From contig NZ_CP074149.1 of the NCBI RefSeq assembly GCF_019968765.1, positions 3,348,001 to 3,412,000 on the forward strand: 64,000 bases of DNA, given 5' to 3'. Source of the stretch: Enterobacter sp. JBIWA008 (GTDB lineage Bacteria > Pseudomonadota > Gammaproteobacteria > Enterobacterales > Enterobacteriaceae). Shown in pieces: positions 11,906 to 21,875 of the stretch (position 1 is the first letter of the stretch; every line of letters starts with the position of its first letter). Under the pieces are notes generated by a model. That model had not been told where the DNA came from. It saw only the letters and a list, made by a program, of their open reading frames with translations, and did not search any database. The translations under genes were made by a program, and so were the position numbers.

Positions 11906-11934
11906 AAATCAGGCTACTTCCGGTAGCCTGATTT
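11906..11934 (+). terminator. Terminator of alaA
   Basis: Twelve-base arms AAATCAGGCTAC and GTAGCCTGATTT with a 5-base loop begin 5 bases after the alaA stop. The U tract is short but the stem is strong. Confidence 0.8.
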
Positions 11935-11995
11935 GCATCTTCCCTCCCCTCCCCGCACAATGAACGCCTGTCGCAGTGAAGACAAAAGGTAACCT

Positions 11996-12595
11996 ATGAG
12001 TCAAAGTCATTTCTTTGCCCACCTCTCCCGCCTGAAACTCATCAACCGCTGGCCGCTGATGCGCAACGTGCGCACAGAGAACGTGTCAGAGCACAGTCTG
12101 CAGGTTGCGATGGTTGCTCATGCGCTGGCCGCCATTAAAAACCGCAAATTCAACGGCCAGGTCAATCCAGAGCGCATTGCCCTGCTGGCGATGTACCACG
12201 ATGCGTCAGAAGTGCTGACCGGCGACCTGCCCACGCCGGTGAAATATTTCAACTCGCAAATTGCGCAGGAATATAAGGCGATCGAGAAAATTGCCCAGCA
12301 GAAGCTGATTGACATGGTGCCGGACGAGTTGCGCGATATCTTTGAGCCGCTCATCGATGAGCATCAGTACACGGAGGATGAAAAGTCTCTGGTCAAGCAG
12401 GCCGACGCGCTCTGCGCCTACCTGAAGTGTCTGGAGGAGCTTTCTGCGGGAAATAACGAATTTTTACTGGCGAAAACGCGTCTGGAAAAAACGCTGGAAT
12501 CCCGCCGCAGCGAAGAGATGGACTATTTTATGCAGGTGTTTGTGCCGAGCTTCCATTTGTCGCTGGATGAGATTAGCCAGGATTCACCGCTGTAA
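11996..12595 (+). CDS. yfbR: 5'-deoxynucleotidase YfbR
   Basis: HD-domain phosphohydrolase that dephosphorylates deoxyribonucleoside 5'-monophosphates. The metal and catalytic residues are visible as H33 (ENVSEHS), H68-D69 ([12 protein letters not shown]) and D137 (KQADAL). It has 199 residues, the family length. It is the last plus-strand gene before a REP element and the convergent yfbS. Confidence 0.96.
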   Translation: MSQSHFFAHLSRLKLINRWPLMRNVRTENVSEHSLQVAMVAHALAAIKNRKFNGQVNPERIALLAMYHDASEVLTGDLPTPVKYFNSQIAQEYKAIEKIAQQKLIDMVPDELRDIFEPLIDEHQYTEDEKSLVKQADALCAYLKCLEELSAGNNEFLLAKTRLEKTLESRRSEEMDYFMQVFVPSFHLSLDEISQDSPL

Positions 12596-12608
12596 CCTGC
12601 GTGTTGTA

Positions 12609-12638
12609 TGCCGGGTAAGGCGTAGCCGCCATCCGGCA
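12609..12638. repeat. REP (palindromic unit) element
   Basis: Classical enterobacterial REP sequence with arms TGCCGGGT and ATCCGGCA around GGCGTAGCC, located between the convergent genes yfbR and yfbS. It is expected to stabilise 3' ends or act as a gyrase/IHF target. Confidence 0.85.
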
Positions 12639-12644
12639 AAATTA

Positions 12645-14477
12645 TCAGAATGGGAACAGGACCGGTATCAATACCACGCACACCACCATCACCAGCACGG
12701 TGAACGGCACGCCCAGCTTCACGAAATCACTGAATTTATAATTCCCGGGCCCCAGCACCAGCGTATTCACCGGTGAAGAGACTGGCGTCATAAATGCCGC
12801 GGAGGCCGCCATTGCGACCATCATCGCAAAGGGATACGGCGACACGCCCATGGATTTGGCCATCGCCAGCGCAATAGGCGCCATCAGTACCGCCGTCGCG
12901 GTATTGGAGATAAACAGACCGATGGTGGCGCACATGATAAACAGACAGACCATCATCATGTATGGTCCATACCCGCCGCCAGCGTCCATTAAGCCTTTAA
13001 CGATCAGATCCACTCCGCCAGTTTTTTGCAACGCAAGGGCGAAGGGCATCATCCCGACGATGAGAATAATGCTCGGCCAGTGAATGGCTTTATACGCGCT
13101 TTCGGCGTCAATGCAGCGGAATTTGCCCATCAACAGGCAGGCGATAATGGCCGCGACCGGATTGGGGATCTCGTCGGTCAGCATCAGCGCCACCATCAGC
13201 ACCAGACAAAAAATCGCGTGGGGTGCCTGGCTGTGCGCCGGGGAGGCATCGCTCTCCTCGACAGGCATGTCGAGCACCACAAAATCGCGCCCTTTTTGCC
13301 CGAGCTGGCTAATCAGCTTCCAGTTACCAACAACGAGGAAGATATCGCCCAGCAGGATCGGCTCATCCACCACCGCCCCTTCCATCGCCACGCCATCGCG
13401 CTTCAGCCCCACGACATTCAGGCCATAGCGGGTTCGGAACCCCATTTCCCGCACGGTTTTACCCAACAGTTCCGATTCCGGGATCAGCGATACTTCGGCC
13501 ATGCCGACATCCAGCGCCTGATCGGAAAAGTACTCGCCGCGCAGCACCATCGGTTCCAGTAGCTGCTCGCTGCAAAACTCACGCAGATCCACGTCCGCGG
13601 TGGACATATCAATCAGCAGGACGTCCCGCGCGCGGAATTCCGACACCCCGTTAACGTTGACGATCACCCGACGAAAACGACGCCAGCGCTCTACGCCGAT
13701 CACGTTCGCGCCATAGCGCTCACGCAGTTTCAGGTCGTCAAGGCGCTGTCCCACCATCGGCGAGCCGGGGCGAATAGCCAGACGGCGCGCGCGCCCGGTA
13801 AGACGGTACTCTTTAATCAGATCGCGGAAGGTGCGTCGCTTCCACCCTTCTTTATTTTTATCTTGTCTTTCATCTTTCAGGGCAAAACGGGTCAGCAGCA
13901 TGTAGACCACGCCTATGACCAGAATGACCAGCCCAAGCGGGGTGACGCTGAAAAAACTAAAGCCCTCAAATCCTTCCCGGATCAGTTCGCTGTTGACGAC
14001 CAGGTTCGGCGGCGTCGCTACCAGCGTCATCATGCCGCTGATCAAACCGGCAAAACTCAGGGGCATCATCAGGCGTGACGGCGAGCTCTGCATCCGCATG
14101 GAAACGCTCAACACCACCGGGATGAAGATGGCAACCACGCCTGTTGAGCTCATAAACGCTCCCAGCCCGGCGACGGTCACCATCAGGTAGATCAGCATTT
14201 TGGTTTCGCTGCTGCCCGCCACCTTCACCAGCCACGACCCCACGATGGTCGCTACACCGGTGCGCACGAGGCCATCGCCGATGATAAAAAGGGCAGCAAT
14301 CAGGATAACGTTGGGATCGCTAAACCCGGAAAATGCTTCCGATAGCGTGAGCGTTCCGCTCAGCACAAACGCGACGATGACAAACAAGGCGACGGCGTCC
14401 ATGCGTACCTTGCCCGTTGCAAAAAGAAGGATGGCGATTAAAAGCAGGCTCAGGACCCAAATCAGTTCACCGTTCAC
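12645..14477 (-). CDS. yfbS: Putative anion transporter YfbS (SLC13/DASS family with TrkA-C domains)
   Basis: Inner-membrane protein of 610 residues. It has N-terminal transmembrane helices (about 5-205), two cytoplasmic TrkA-C/RCK-C-like domains in the middle (about 215-400), and more helices at the C terminus ending in VLIPVLFPF. The motif [19 protein letters not shown] near the end is typical of the DASS/ArsB-like fold. The substrate is unknown; di- or tricarboxylate or sulfate are family-level guesses. Its length equals E. coli YfbS. Confidence 0.92.
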   Translation of the reverse strand: MNGELIWVLSLLLIAILLFATGKVRMDAVALFVIVAFVLSGTLTLSEAFSGFSDPNVILIAALFIIGDGLVRTGVATIVGSWLVKVAGSSETKMLIYLMVTVAGLGAFMSSTGVVAIFIPVVLSVSMRMQSSPSRLMMPLSFAGLISGMMTLVATPPNLVVNSELIREGFEGFSFFSVTPLGLVILVIGVVYMLLTRFALKDERQDKNKEGWKRRTFRDLIKEYRLTGRARRLAIRPGSPMVGQRLDDLKLRERYGANVIGVERWRRFRRVIVNVNGVSEFRARDVLLIDMSTADVDLREFCSEQLLEPMVLRGEYFSDQALDVGMAEVSLIPESELLGKTVREMGFRTRYGLNVVGLKRDGVAMEGAVVDEPILLGDIFLVVGNWKLISQLGQKGRDFVVLDMPVEESDASPAHSQAPHAIFCLVLMVALMLTDEIPNPVAAIIACLLMGKFRCIDAESAYKAIHWPSIILIVGMMPFALALQKTGGVDLIVKGLMDAGGGYGPYMMMVCLFIMCATIGLFISNTATAVLMAPIALAMAKSMGVSPYPFAMMVAMAASAAFMTPVSSPVNTLVLGPGNYKFSDFVKLGVPFTVLVMVVCVVLIPVLFPF

Positions 14478-14516
14478 AACATGTCCTTGTCAGTGGAAGA
14501 TGAGAAATTGTGCCAT

Positions 14517-14544
14517 AAAAAATGCCCCAGCAATTTGGGGCTAT
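14517..14544 (-). terminator. Terminator downstream of hxpA
   Basis: On the minus strand, GCCCC-AAATTGCT-GGGGC is followed by a run of T, starting about 10 bases after the hxpA stop. It separates hxpA from yfbS. Confidence 0.8.
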
Positions 14545-14553
14545 ATCATGGGA

Positions 14554-15219
14554 TTACATTTTTAGCGAGACGGTTACAACACCATCAGGTGTTTTTGACA
14601 CAGCCAGTGCCGTCAGTGAATCCAGTACAAAGTCTGCCTCCTCCAGGCGGGGAGATCCCGCCGGAACATTCACCGCGATAACGTGGCTTCCGGCGTTCAG
14701 CCCGGCCAGTACGCCAGCGGCCGCATCTTCTACTACCGCACACTCTGCGGGCGCGAGGCCCAGCAGTTCAGCGCCCAGTAAAAACGCGTCGGGCTCCGGC
14801 TTACCGCGCTTTACGCGCTCCGCAGTGATAAACACTTCCGGCTTCGGTAAACCTGCCGCCTTATGACGGGCATGGGCAACCGGCACGGAACCGGAAGTGA
14901 CGATAGCCCACGGGATCTGCGCCTCGTTCAGATGCTCAAGCAGTTCGCGCGCGCCCGGTAACGCAGTAATGCCGTCCGTATCCGTAGCTTCAATGTGTTC
15001 CAGGTATTTGAACTCCGCCTGAATTTCGTCCTCTGAGCGTCCGGCCAGGAAGTGCCGTAGCGAGGTGATGGCCTGTTTGCCATGGATAAAATTCAGTACG
15101 TCCTGATGGTTGATGCCATGTCTGTCAGCCCAATGGCACCAGGAACGCTCCACAACCGGCAGCGAATCCACCAGCGTACCGTCCAGATCAAACAGAAAAC
15201 CTCTACACTGCACACGCAC
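14554..15219 (-). CDS. hxpA: Hexitol phosphatase A (HAD superfamily)
   Basis: HAD-family sugar phosphatase (formerly YfbT); the E. coli enzyme acts on sugar and hexitol phosphates. Motif I is D11-L-D13-GT, motif II lies in AIVTSGS near 115, and motif III/IV in KRGKPEPDAFLLGA and VVEDAAAGVLAG. The 221 residues are slightly longer than E. coli because of a C-terminal tail. It sits 5 bases downstream of yfbU and is probably cotranscribed with it. Confidence 0.93.
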   Translation of the reverse strand: MRVQCRGFLFDLDGTLVDSLPVVERSWCHWADRHGINHQDVLNFIHGKQAITSLRHFLAGRSEDEIQAEFKYLEHIEATDTDGITALPGARELLEHLNEAQIPWAIVTSGSVPVAHARHKAAGLPKPEVFITAERVKRGKPEPDAFLLGAELLGLAPAECAVVEDAAAGVLAGLNAGSHVIAVNVPAGSPRLEEADFVLDSLTALAVSKTPDGVVTVSLKM

Positions 15220-15224
15220 CTCCG

Positions 15225-15719
15225 TCAGGCATTAATGATTTGTTGAATTTCGTTGCTGCTTAAATGGTACTGACGCGGGCAGGCGTGCCACGCGCTTAGC
15301 ATACGTTGATATTTTTCCCACATTGGGGTCTGCGCGTTGAAGCCGTGGGTGCCCGCGTCAAAGTGGGTATAGCGCCCTTCTGTATTCACCATAAAGCGAA
15401 CATAGCTCAGATAACGCGCTTCCGTTGCGGCATCAAAGCCTAAGAAGGTCACGCGGCGCTCGTCAATAGACTGCTGATCTTTGAGATTCGTCCAGGAGAC
15501 GTGCAGGGCGTGGTACATCTCCATAATGTCGATCACGATGCGACAGGTTTCTTCTTTCAGCTCGCCAAACTCACGGTCCAGTTCGCGCATTTGCAAGCCA
15601 AAACCGCGTTCGACGATGGTTTGCAGGCGGCTGTAGCGCGCAGCGTTATCGGGATCAAGCATAGTCATCATCTTGTACTGATTGGACAAAATCAGACGTT
15701 GAGCATGGGTCATTTCCAT
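15225..15719 (-). CDS. yfbU: YfbU family protein
   Basis: 164-residue conserved enteric protein of unknown biochemical role; high-level expression was reported to be toxic in E. coli. I start at [18 protein letters not shown] because an upstream in-frame ATG adds seven poorly conserved residues and lacks a better ribosome site. No membrane segments; largely alpha-helical, with charged segments [14 protein letters not shown] around residues 45-60. Confidence 0.93.
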   Translation of the reverse strand: MEMTHAQRLILSNQYKMMTMLDPDNAARYSRLQTIVERGFGLQMRELDREFGELKEETCRIVIDIMEMYHALHVSWTNLKDQQSIDERRVTFLGFDAATEARYLSYVRFMVNTEGRYTHFDAGTHGFNAQTPMWEKYQRMLSAWHACPRQYHLSSNEIQQIINA

Positions 15720-15747
15720 CTTTCGACTCCTGTAGCGCATTGCACTT

Positions 15748-15782
15748 AAAAAAAAGACACGGTAACTGATTGTTACTGTGCC
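15748..15782 (-). terminator. Terminator of yfbV
   Basis: On the minus strand, arms CACAGTAAC and GTTACCGTG are followed by eight T residues, between yfbV and yfbU. Confidence 0.85.
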
Positions 15783-15810
15783 TTCTTTTCGTCGTCGTTT
15801 CGATGATCAA

Positions 15811-16266
15811 TCACAAATCATCGAGGAATGTTTTATCCAGTTGCTTAAAAGCACGCTTTAACGTGTCCGCCAGCGCCTGGTAATCCGGCTTGCCTTCAAC
15901 CGGGGCGAGCGCCTGCCCGGCCTCCTCCAGTTTTCCGCGCACTTCATAAAACCAGTGTAAAATAGATGGGGGAAGTGGGGTGATGGACCGTTTACCTAAC
16001 CACCACAGGCCCTGCATCGGCAGGCTTAACGCGAAGAGCGCCGTTGCGACGGCAGGGCCAAGCTGCCCACCCAACGCAATTTGCCAGCACAGCGTAAAGA
16101 CAGCGACTGGCGGCATAAAGCGAATCGCATAGCGCGTGGCGCGGATGGTGCGATTCTCAATGAACATCGGCGCAAGGCGCTTTTCCATTGGCCACGTCTT
16201 CGCGTAATGCTGTCCCCGACGAAACAGACTAAAGAAATTTACGGACGGGTTCTCTGGTGTCGACAT
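15811..16266 (-). CDS. yfbV: UPF0208 membrane protein YfbV
   Basis: 151-residue inner-membrane protein with two helices around residues 48-66 and 70-90. E. coli YfbV has been linked to insulation of the Ter macrodomain (matS-independent), but the mechanism is not settled. It diverges from ackA across a 337-base gap. Confidence 0.92.
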   Translation of the reverse strand: MSTPENPSVNFFSLFRRGQHYAKTWPMEKRLAPMFIENRTIRATRYAIRFMPPVAVFTLCWQIALGGQLGPAVATALFALSLPMQGLWWLGKRSITPLPPSILHWFYEVRGKLEEAGQALAPVEGKPDYQALADTLKRAFKQLDKTFLDDL

Positions 16267-16431
16267 GGCTGTACCTCAACTTCACATATAAAAATTAAAA
16301 TTTTCGTGCAAAACCACAACAAGCTATGACAACGTTCAAAATATTTTGTCATCACTACCCCGTATCGGGTATCCTGTGCCAGCCTGATAGGGCCATAGAC
16401 GAGAATCATTAACTCGTCAAATTATTGCATA

Positions 16432-16468
16432 TTATGCCATTGGCTGAAAATTGTGCAAAATGGCATAA
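16432..16468. repeat. Inverted repeat 1 upstream of ackA
   Basis: Arms TTATGCCATT (16432-16441) and AATGGCATAA (16459-16468), perfect over 10 bases with a 17-base spacer. Confidence 0.6.
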
Positions 16469-16486
16469 AATCATAGTTATTTCTTC

Positions 16487-16517
16487 CATCATGCCACAAT
16501 GTTCGTTTGGCATGATG
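16487..16517. repeat. Inverted repeat 2 upstream of ackA
   Basis: Arms CATCATGCCA (16487-16496) and TGGCATGATG (16508-16517), perfect over 10 bases with an 11-base spacer, about 90 bases before the ackA start. Confidence 0.6.
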
Positions 16518-16603
16518 TTAATCATAAATGTCTGAGTCATCATGCGTTACGCTGATAGACTCACTGACGTTTTTTTAGCCACGTATCAATAATAGGTACT
16601 TCC

Positions 16604-17806
16604 ATGTCGAGTAAGTTAGTACTGGTTCTGAACTGCGGTAGCTCCTCACTGAAATTCGCCATCATCGATGCGCTCAACGGTGACGAATACCTCTCTGGTT
16701 TGGCCGAATGTTTCCATCTGCCTGAAGCACGTATCAAGTGGAAGATGGACGGCAGCAAACAAGAAGCGGCTTTAGGTGCAGGCGCCGCTCACAGTGAAGC
16801 GCTGAACTTTATCGTTAACACTATTCTGGCACAAAAACCAGAACTGTCTGCTCAGCTGACTGCGATTGGTCACCGTATCGTCCACGGCGGCGAAAAATAC
16901 ACCAGCTCCGTCGTCATCGACGAATCTGTGATCCAGGGTATCAAGGACTCTGCGTCCTTCGCACCGCTGCACAACCCGGCTCACCTGATCGGTATCGCTG
17001 AAGCGCTGAAATCCTTCCCGAATCTGAAAGACAAAAACGTGGCCGTATTCGACACCGCGTTCCATCAGACCATGCCGGAAGAGTCTTACCTCTATGCCCT
17101 GCCATACAGCCTGTACAAAGAACACGGCGTACGTCGCTACGGCGCGCACGGCACCAGCCACTTCTATGTGACTCAGGAAGCCGCAAAAGTTCTGAACAAG
17201 CCGGTTGAAGAACTGAACATCATCACCTGCCACCTGGGCAACGGTGGTTCTGTTTCCGCTATCCGCAACGGTAAATGTGTTGATACTTCCATGGGTCTGA
17301 CCCCGCTGGAAGGTCTGGTGATGGGTACCCGTTCCGGTGACATCGACCCTGCTATCATCTTCCACCTGCACGACACCCTGGGCATGAGCGTTGACCAGAT
17401 CAACAAAATGCTGACCAAAGAGTCTGGCCTGCTGGGTCTGACCGAAGTCACCAGCGACTGCCGTTACGTTGAAGATAACTACGCAGAGAAAGAAGACGCT
17501 AAACGTGCAATGGACGTTTACTGCCACCGTCTGGCGAAGTACATCGGCTCTTACACTGCGCTGATGGAAGGCCGTCTGGACGCGGTTATCTTCACCGGTG
17601 GTATTGGTGAGAACGCGGCAATGGTTCGTGAACTGTCCCTGGGCAAACTGGGCGTTCTGGGCTTCGAGGTTGATCATGAGCGTAACCTGGCTGCCCGTTT
17701 CGGCAAGTCTGGCTTCATCAACAAAGAAGGCACTCGCCCTGCTCTCGTTATCCCAACTAACGAAGAACTGGTCATTGCGCAAGACGCGCACCGCCTGACT
17801 GCCTGA
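16604..17806 (+). CDS. ackA: Acetate kinase
   Basis: Converts acetyl phosphate and ADP to acetate and ATP, the second step of the Pta-AckA overflow and fermentation pathway. ASKHA fold: the N-terminal [12 protein letters not shown] phosphate loop (residues 7-18), GHRIVHGG with the conserved His near 90, HLGNGGS near 206-212, and GGIGENAA near 330. It has 400 residues. It is followed by a hairpin and then pta, so the two genes form an operon with internal control. Confidence 0.98.
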   Translation: MSSKLVLVLNCGSSSLKFAIIDALNGDEYLSGLAECFHLPEARIKWKMDGSKQEAALGAGAAHSEALNFIVNTILAQKPELSAQLTAIGHRIVHGGEKYTSSVVIDESVIQGIKDSASFAPLHNPAHLIGIAEALKSFPNLKDKNVAVFDTAFHQTMPEESYLYALPYSLYKEHGVRRYGAHGTSHFYVTQEAAKVLNKPVEELNIITCHLGNGGSVSAIRNGKCVDTSMGLTPLEGLVMGTRSGDIDPAIIFHLHDTLGMSVDQINKMLTKESGLLGLTEVTSDCRYVEDNYAEKEDAKRAMDVYCHRLAKYIGSYTALMEGRLDAVIFTGGIGENAAMVRELSLGKLGVLGFEVDHERNLAARFGKSGFINKEGTRPALVIPTNEELVIAQDAHRLTA

Positions 17807-17811
17807 TTCCA

Positions 17812-17834
17812 CACCGCCAGCAATGCTGGCGGTG
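17812..17834 (+). terminator. Hairpin between ackA and pta
   Basis: Perfect arms CACCGCCAGC and GCTGGCGGTG with a 3-base loop, followed only by CTGTTTTG. This would be a weak or partial terminator that could set the ackA:pta transcript ratio, or an RNA stabiliser. Confidence 0.65.
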
Positions 17835-17883
17835 CTGTTTTGTAACCCGCCCAATTGCGGCGGTAACGAAAAGAGGATAAACC

Positions 17884-20025
17884 GTGTCCCGTACTATTAT
17901 GCTGATCCCTACCGGAACCAGCGTCGGCCTGACCAGCGTCAGCCTTGGCGTTATCCGTGCTATGGAACGCAAAGGCGTTCGTCTGAGCGTCTTTAAGCCA
18001 ATCGCCCAGCCACGTGCCGGTGGCGATGCGCCAGACCAGACCACCACCATCGTTCGCAAGAACTCTAATCTGCCAGCGGCTGAACCGCTGAAGATGAGCC
18101 ACGTTGAATCTCTGCTGTCCAGCAACCAGAAAGACGTGCTGATGGAAGAGATCATCGCCAACTACCATGCTAACGCGCAAGACGCGGAAGTGGTGCTGGT
18201 TGAAGGCCTGGTCCCGACGCGCAAACACCAGTTTGCCCAGTCTCTGAACTTTGAAATCGCGAAAACCCTGAACGCAGAGATCGTTTTCGTGATGTCTCAG
18301 GGCACCGACACCCCAGAGCAGCTGAACGAGCGTATCGAACTGACGCGCAGCAGCTTCGGCGGCGCAAAAAACACTAACATCACCGGCGTGATCGTAAACA
18401 AACTGAACGCACCGGTGGATGAGCAGGGCCGTACTCGCCCTGACCTGTCCGAGATCTTCGACGACTCTTCCAAAGCGAAAGTTGTCAAAGTTGATCCGGC
18501 TAAGCTGCAGGAATCCAGCCCGCTGCCAGTACTGGGCGCTGTGCCATGGAGCTTCGATCTGATTGCCACCCGTGCAATCGATATGGCGCGCCATCTGAAC
18601 GCTACCGTGGTTAACGAAGGCGACATTAACACCCGCCGCGTGAAGTCCGTGACCTTCTGTGCGCGCAGCATTCCGCACATGCTGGAACACTTCCGCGCTG
18701 GTTCCCTGCTGGTGACCTCCGCAGACCGTCCTGACGTTCTGGTTGCAGCCTGCCTGGCCGCGATGAACGGCGTGGAAATCGGTGCGATCCTGCTGACCGG
18801 TGCCTACGAGATGGACCCACGCGTCAGCAAGCTGTGCGAACGCGCGTTCGCTACCGGCCTGCCGGTCTTCATGGTGAACACCAACACCTGGCAGACTTCC
18901 CTGAGCCTGCAGAGCTTCAACCTGGAAGTGCCAGTTGATGACCACGAGCGTATCGAGAAAGTTCAGGAATACGTTGCGGGCTACATCAACGCAGACTGGA
19001 TCGAATCCCTGACGGCAACCTCCGAGCGCAGCCGCCGTCTGTCTCCTCCAGCATTCCGTTACCAGCTGACCGAGCTGGCGCGTAAAGCGGGCAAACGCGT
19101 TGTTCTGCCAGAAGGCGACGAACCACGTACCGTAAAAGCGGCTGCTATCTGTGCAGAGCGCGGCATCGCGACCTGCGTGCTGCTGGGTAACCCGGATGAG
19201 ATCACACGTGTTGCTGCCTCTCAGGGCGTTGAGCTGGGCGCTGGCATCGAAATCGTTGACCCTGAAGTGGTTCGCGAAAGCTACGTTGCCCGTCTTGTTG
19301 AGCTGCGTAAGAGCAAAGGCATGACCGAAGCCGTTGCGCGCGAACAGCTGGAAGACAACGTGGTGCTGGGTACGCTGATGCTGGAGCAGGACGAAGTTGA
19401 TGGGCTGGTTTCCGGTGCGGTTCACACCACGGCGAACACCATCCGTCCACCGCTGCAGCTGATCAAAACGGCACCGGGCAGCTCTCTGGTTTCTTCCGTG
19501 TTCTTCATGCTGCTGCCTGAACAGGTTTACGTTTACGGCGACTGCGCGATCAACCCGGATCCAACCGCAGAGCAGCTGGCAGAAATCGCTATTCAGTCCG
19601 CGGACTCTGCGATTGCCTTCGGTATCGAACCGCGCGTAGCGATGCTCTCCTACTCCACCGGTACCTCTGGTGCTGGTAGCGACGTAGAGAAAGTGCGTGA
19701 AGCGACCCGTCTGGCGCAGGAAAAACGTCCTGACCTGATGATCGACGGTCCGCTGCAGTATGACGCCGCCGTGATGGCCGACGTTGCGAAATCCAAAGCG
19801 CCGAACTCGCCGGTTGCAGGTCGCGCTACCGTGTTCATCTTCCCGGATCTGAACACCGGTAACACCACCTACAAAGCGGTGCAGCGTTCAGCAGACCTGA
19901 TCTCCATCGGGCCAATGCTGCAGGGCATGCGCAAACCTGTGAACGACCTGTCTCGTGGCGCGCTGGTTGACGATATCGTCTATACCATCGCTCTGACCGC
20001 GATCCAGTCTTCGCAGCAGCAGTAA
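17884..20025 (+). CDS. pta: Phosphate acetyltransferase
   Basis: Interconverts acetyl-CoA and acetyl phosphate. The 713-residue long form has an N-terminal P-loop-like/CobB-type domain (from [15 protein letters not shown] at residue 5), a DRTGG domain in the middle (about 215-330), and the catalytic PTA domain from about 390 ([13 protein letters not shown]) including [23 protein letters not shown] and [12 protein letters not shown]. The start is GTG, as I recall for E. coli, with GAGGAT upstream. It pairs with ackA and ends at two strong hairpins. Confidence 0.97.
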   Translation: MSRTIMLIPTGTSVGLTSVSLGVIRAMERKGVRLSVFKPIAQPRAGGDAPDQTTTIVRKNSNLPAAEPLKMSHVESLLSSNQKDVLMEEIIANYHANAQDAEVVLVEGLVPTRKHQFAQSLNFEIAKTLNAEIVFVMSQGTDTPEQLNERIELTRSSFGGAKNTNITGVIVNKLNAPVDEQGRTRPDLSEIFDDSSKAKVVKVDPAKLQESSPLPVLGAVPWSFDLIATRAIDMARHLNATVVNEGDINTRRVKSVTFCARSIPHMLEHFRAGSLLVTSADRPDVLVAACLAAMNGVEIGAILLTGAYEMDPRVSKLCERAFATGLPVFMVNTNTWQTSLSLQSFNLEVPVDDHERIEKVQEYVAGYINADWIESLTATSERSRRLSPPAFRYQLTELARKAGKRVVLPEGDEPRTVKAAAICAERGIATCVLLGNPDEITRVAASQGVELGAGIEIVDPEVVRESYVARLVELRKSKGMTEAVAREQLEDNVVLGTLMLEQDEVDGLVSGAVHTTANTIRPPLQLIKTAPGSSLVSSVFFMLLPEQVYVYGDCAINPDPTAEQLAEIAIQSADSAIAFGIEPRVAMLSYSTGTSGAGSDVEKVREATRLAQEKRPDLMIDGPLQYDAAVMADVAKSKAPNSPVAGRATVFIFPDLNTGNTTYKAVQRSADLISIGPMLQGMRKPVNDLSRGALVDDIVYTIALTAIQSSQQQ

Positions 20026-20033
20026 TGTTAAAA

Positions 20034-20060
20034 AGCCCGGTAGCGCTAGCGCTACCGGGC
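20034..20060 (+). terminator. First hairpin after pta
   Basis: Nearly perfect palindrome with arms GCCCGGTAGCGCT and AGCGCTACCGGGC directly after the pta stop; no T run, so it is probably a 3' stabilising hairpin ahead of the true terminator. Confidence 0.7.
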
Positions 20061-20063
20061 AAC

Positions 20064-20096
20064 AAAAAGGCGACCACTTAACGGGTCGCCTTTTTT
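20064..20096. terminator. Bidirectional terminator between pta and the transketolase operon
   Basis: Arms AAAAAGGCGACC and GGTCGCC-TTTTTT with a short loop. The T run on the plus strand ends pta; the A run gives a T run on the minus strand and ends the convergent transketolase gene, whose stop is only 3 bases away. Confidence 0.88.
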
Positions 20097-20098
20097 AT

Positions 20099-21052
20099 TT
20101 ACAGCAGCTCTCTCGCCGCCGATACAATGTCATGTGCCGTCAGGCCATACTCCTTCTGCAGGAAATCCTGCGTCCCCACCTGGCCGTAACGCTCCTTGAC
20201 GCCCACCCGCCGCATCGGTACCGGGCAGGTTTCCACCAGCACTTCCGCCACCGCCGATCCCAGCCCGTTGTGAATGCTGTGGTTTTCACAGGTGACGATG
20301 CGCCCGGTTTTCTCGGCGTAGTTTTTCACCAACATCCTGTCGATGGGCTTCAGGGTAAACATGTCGATGACCGCCGCGCTTACGCCCTCCTGTTCCAGCT
20401 GGCGCGCCGCTTCCAGCGCTTCCGCCACCATAATGCCGTTGGCAATCAGGGTTATATCGGTTCCTTCGCGCAGCACGTTGCCTTTGCCAATGGTGAAGGT
20501 TGAGCCAGGGGCATACACGCTCGGCGCCTGCTTACGGATGGTACGTACCCAGTAGAAGCCTTCGAGGTCGATAAGCTGGCGCAGTATGTCCTCGAACATC
20601 ACCGCGTCGGTCACCTCCAGCACCACCGAATGCGCCAGACCGCGTACGATGCCCATATCCTCAAACGACATATGCGTCCCGCCGTTGTGGCAGGCCGTCA
20701 CGCCCGCATCCGAGGCAATCACCTTCACGTTGTTGCGCTGGTAGTCCAGGGACATAAACAGCTGGTCGAAGCAGCGACGGCTGGCAAACGCGGTGAAGGT
20801 GTGCACGAACGGCTTACGCCCGGTAAGCGACAGCCCCGCCGCGGTGCCGATGACGTTGGCCTCCATAATCCCGCAGTTAATCACGTGCTGCGGATAATCG
20901 CGCGCCACGCCGTCCATCGCCATCGAGCTCATCAGATCCGCTTCAAGGGCGATAATCTCGCTTCCCGCCTCAATCTGCTTTGCCACAAAGCCCGCGTAGA
21001 CTTTACGCATCTCAACGGCGTCTTTCTCTCCTGCCGGTGCAACCTTAATCAT
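20099..21052 (-). CDS. Transketolase, C-terminal subunit (split transketolase)
   Basis: The 317 residues correspond to the pyrimidine-binding and C-terminal domains of transketolase. Visible marks are ALEADLMSSM, NCGIMEANVIGTAAGLSLTG (with the catalytic Glu that activates thiamine diphosphate), FHTF-like HTFTAFASRRCFDQ and the C-terminal ITLIANGIMVAEALEAA. It works with the N-terminal subunit encoded just upstream, whose stop it overlaps by 8 bases. Distinct from the housekeeping tktA/tktB enzymes, which are single chains. The PTS neighbours imply action on an imported sugar phosphate. Salmonella has a like-ordered locus near pta (STM2340-2345, from memory). The exact substrate is unknown. 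Confidence 0.9.
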   Translation of the reverse strand: MIKVAPAGEKDAVEMRKVYAGFVAKQIEAGSEIIALEADLMSSMAMDGVARDYPQHVINCGIMEANVIGTAAGLSLTGRKPFVHTFTAFASRRCFDQLFMSLDYQRNNVKVIASDAGVTACHNGGTHMSFEDMGIVRGLAHSVVLEVTDAVMFEDILRQLIDLEGFYWVRTIRKQAPSVYAPGSTFTIGKGNVLREGTDITLIANGIMVAEALEAARQLEQEGVSAAVIDMFTLKPIDRMLVKNYAEKTGRIVTCENHSIHNGLGSAVAEVLVETCPVPMRRVGVKERYGQVGTQDFLQKEYGLTAHDIVSAARELL

Positions 21053-21875
21053 GTGAAGCCTCCAGTTGGCGAATCGTCTCGTTGAGGGCCGCTTTGCTCT
21101 CCGCGGTCAACCGCAGGTGGTGCGAGTTGCTGAGCTGTTCCAGGTACGGCACCCCCTGCCCTTTGATGCTGTCAAGGATGACGACTAACGGACGCGCGTC
21201 CGCAGCCGGGACCCGCGACGTCACCGCCAGCAGGCCCGGAACGTCATCGCCCTTCACCGTCGCCACGTCGAAGCCAAAGGCGCGGAATTTCCCTTCCAGA
21301 TCGAACGCGCTGATAATTTCGTCCAGCTCGCCGTCGAGCTGCTGTTTGTTCCAGTCCACGAACACCGTCAGGTTGTTCAGCCGATGGTGGGCAATAAACT
21401 GGAACGCCTCCCAGCACTGCCCCTCGTTCAGCTCGCCGTCACCGACGATGCAGAAGACCCGATTCGGTCGCCCTGCCAGCCTGTGCGAGAGCGCCATACC
21501 GCCAGCAATGGAGATCCCCTGCCCCAGCGAACCGGTGGTGGCGTCCACGCCGCGCGTTTTCAGGCGGTCCGGGTGGCTTGGCAGGCGCGTGCCGTTCTGG
21601 TTCAGGGTGCTCAGCTCTTCTACCGGGAAGTAGCCCTTGATCGCCAGCGTGCTGTAGAGCGCCGGGCCCGCATGACCTTTCGACAGGACAAAATAGTCTC
21701 GCTCCGGCCAGTCCGGGTCCGCCGGGTCGATTTTCATCACTGCGCCGTACAGCACGGCCAGGGTTTCAACCACCGACATACTGCCGCCATAGTGCCCAAA
21801 GCCCAGCTGCGTCAGGGATTTCAGCGTCTCCAGGCGGATCTGACGCGCGAGTTCGGTTATCTCTTTCTCATTCAT
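21045..21875 (-). CDS. Transketolase, N-terminal subunit (thiamine diphosphate-binding)
   Basis: The 276 residues form the diphosphate-binding domain of transketolase. Present are LSKGHAGPALYSTLA (substrate-phosphate His region, near 70), the GSLGQGISIAGGMALS segment near 117 and the thiamine-diphosphate/metal motif GDGELNEGQCWEAF...DWNKQ near 145-177. It overlaps the IIC gene by 4 bases and the C-terminal subunit by 8, so the three proteins are translationally coupled. Split transketolases include the apulose-4-phosphate enzymes (AptA/AptB type); whether this one shares that activity is inference. Confidence 0.9.
   Translation of the reverse strand: MNEKEITELARQIRLETLKSLTQLGFGHYGGSMSVVETLAVLYGAVMKIDPADPDWPERDYFVLSKGHAGPALYSTLAIKGYFPVEELSTLNQNGTRLPSHPDRLKTRGVDATTGSLGQGISIAGGMALSHRLAGRPNRVFCIVGDGELNEGQCWEAFQFIAHHRLNNLTVFVDWNKQQLDGELDEIISAFDLEGKFRAFGFDVATVKGDDVPGLLAVTSRVPAADARPLVVILDSIKGQGVPYLEQLSNSHHLRLTAESKAALNETIRQLEASHD

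Larger units (their letters stand above)
16267..16603. other. yfbV-ackA divergent intergenic region
   Basis: 337 AT-rich bases holding the ackA promoter(s) and the divergent yfbV promoter. Two perfect 10-base inverted repeats, both built on ATGCCA/TGGCAT, lie at 16432-16468 and 16487-16517. I did not assign -10/-35 boxes. Confidence 0.6.

Noticed and set aside
17674..19425. 583-codon open frame on the minus strand opposite ackA/pta, plus a 360-codon one opposite ackA
   Set aside because: Shadow frames of conserved genes; the residue content (rich in His, Gln, Arg) is typical of antisense translation.
20034..20096. Double hairpin as a possible CRISPR-like or attachment repeat
   Set aside because: The two hairpins have unrelated stems and fit a terminator cluster between convergent genes.
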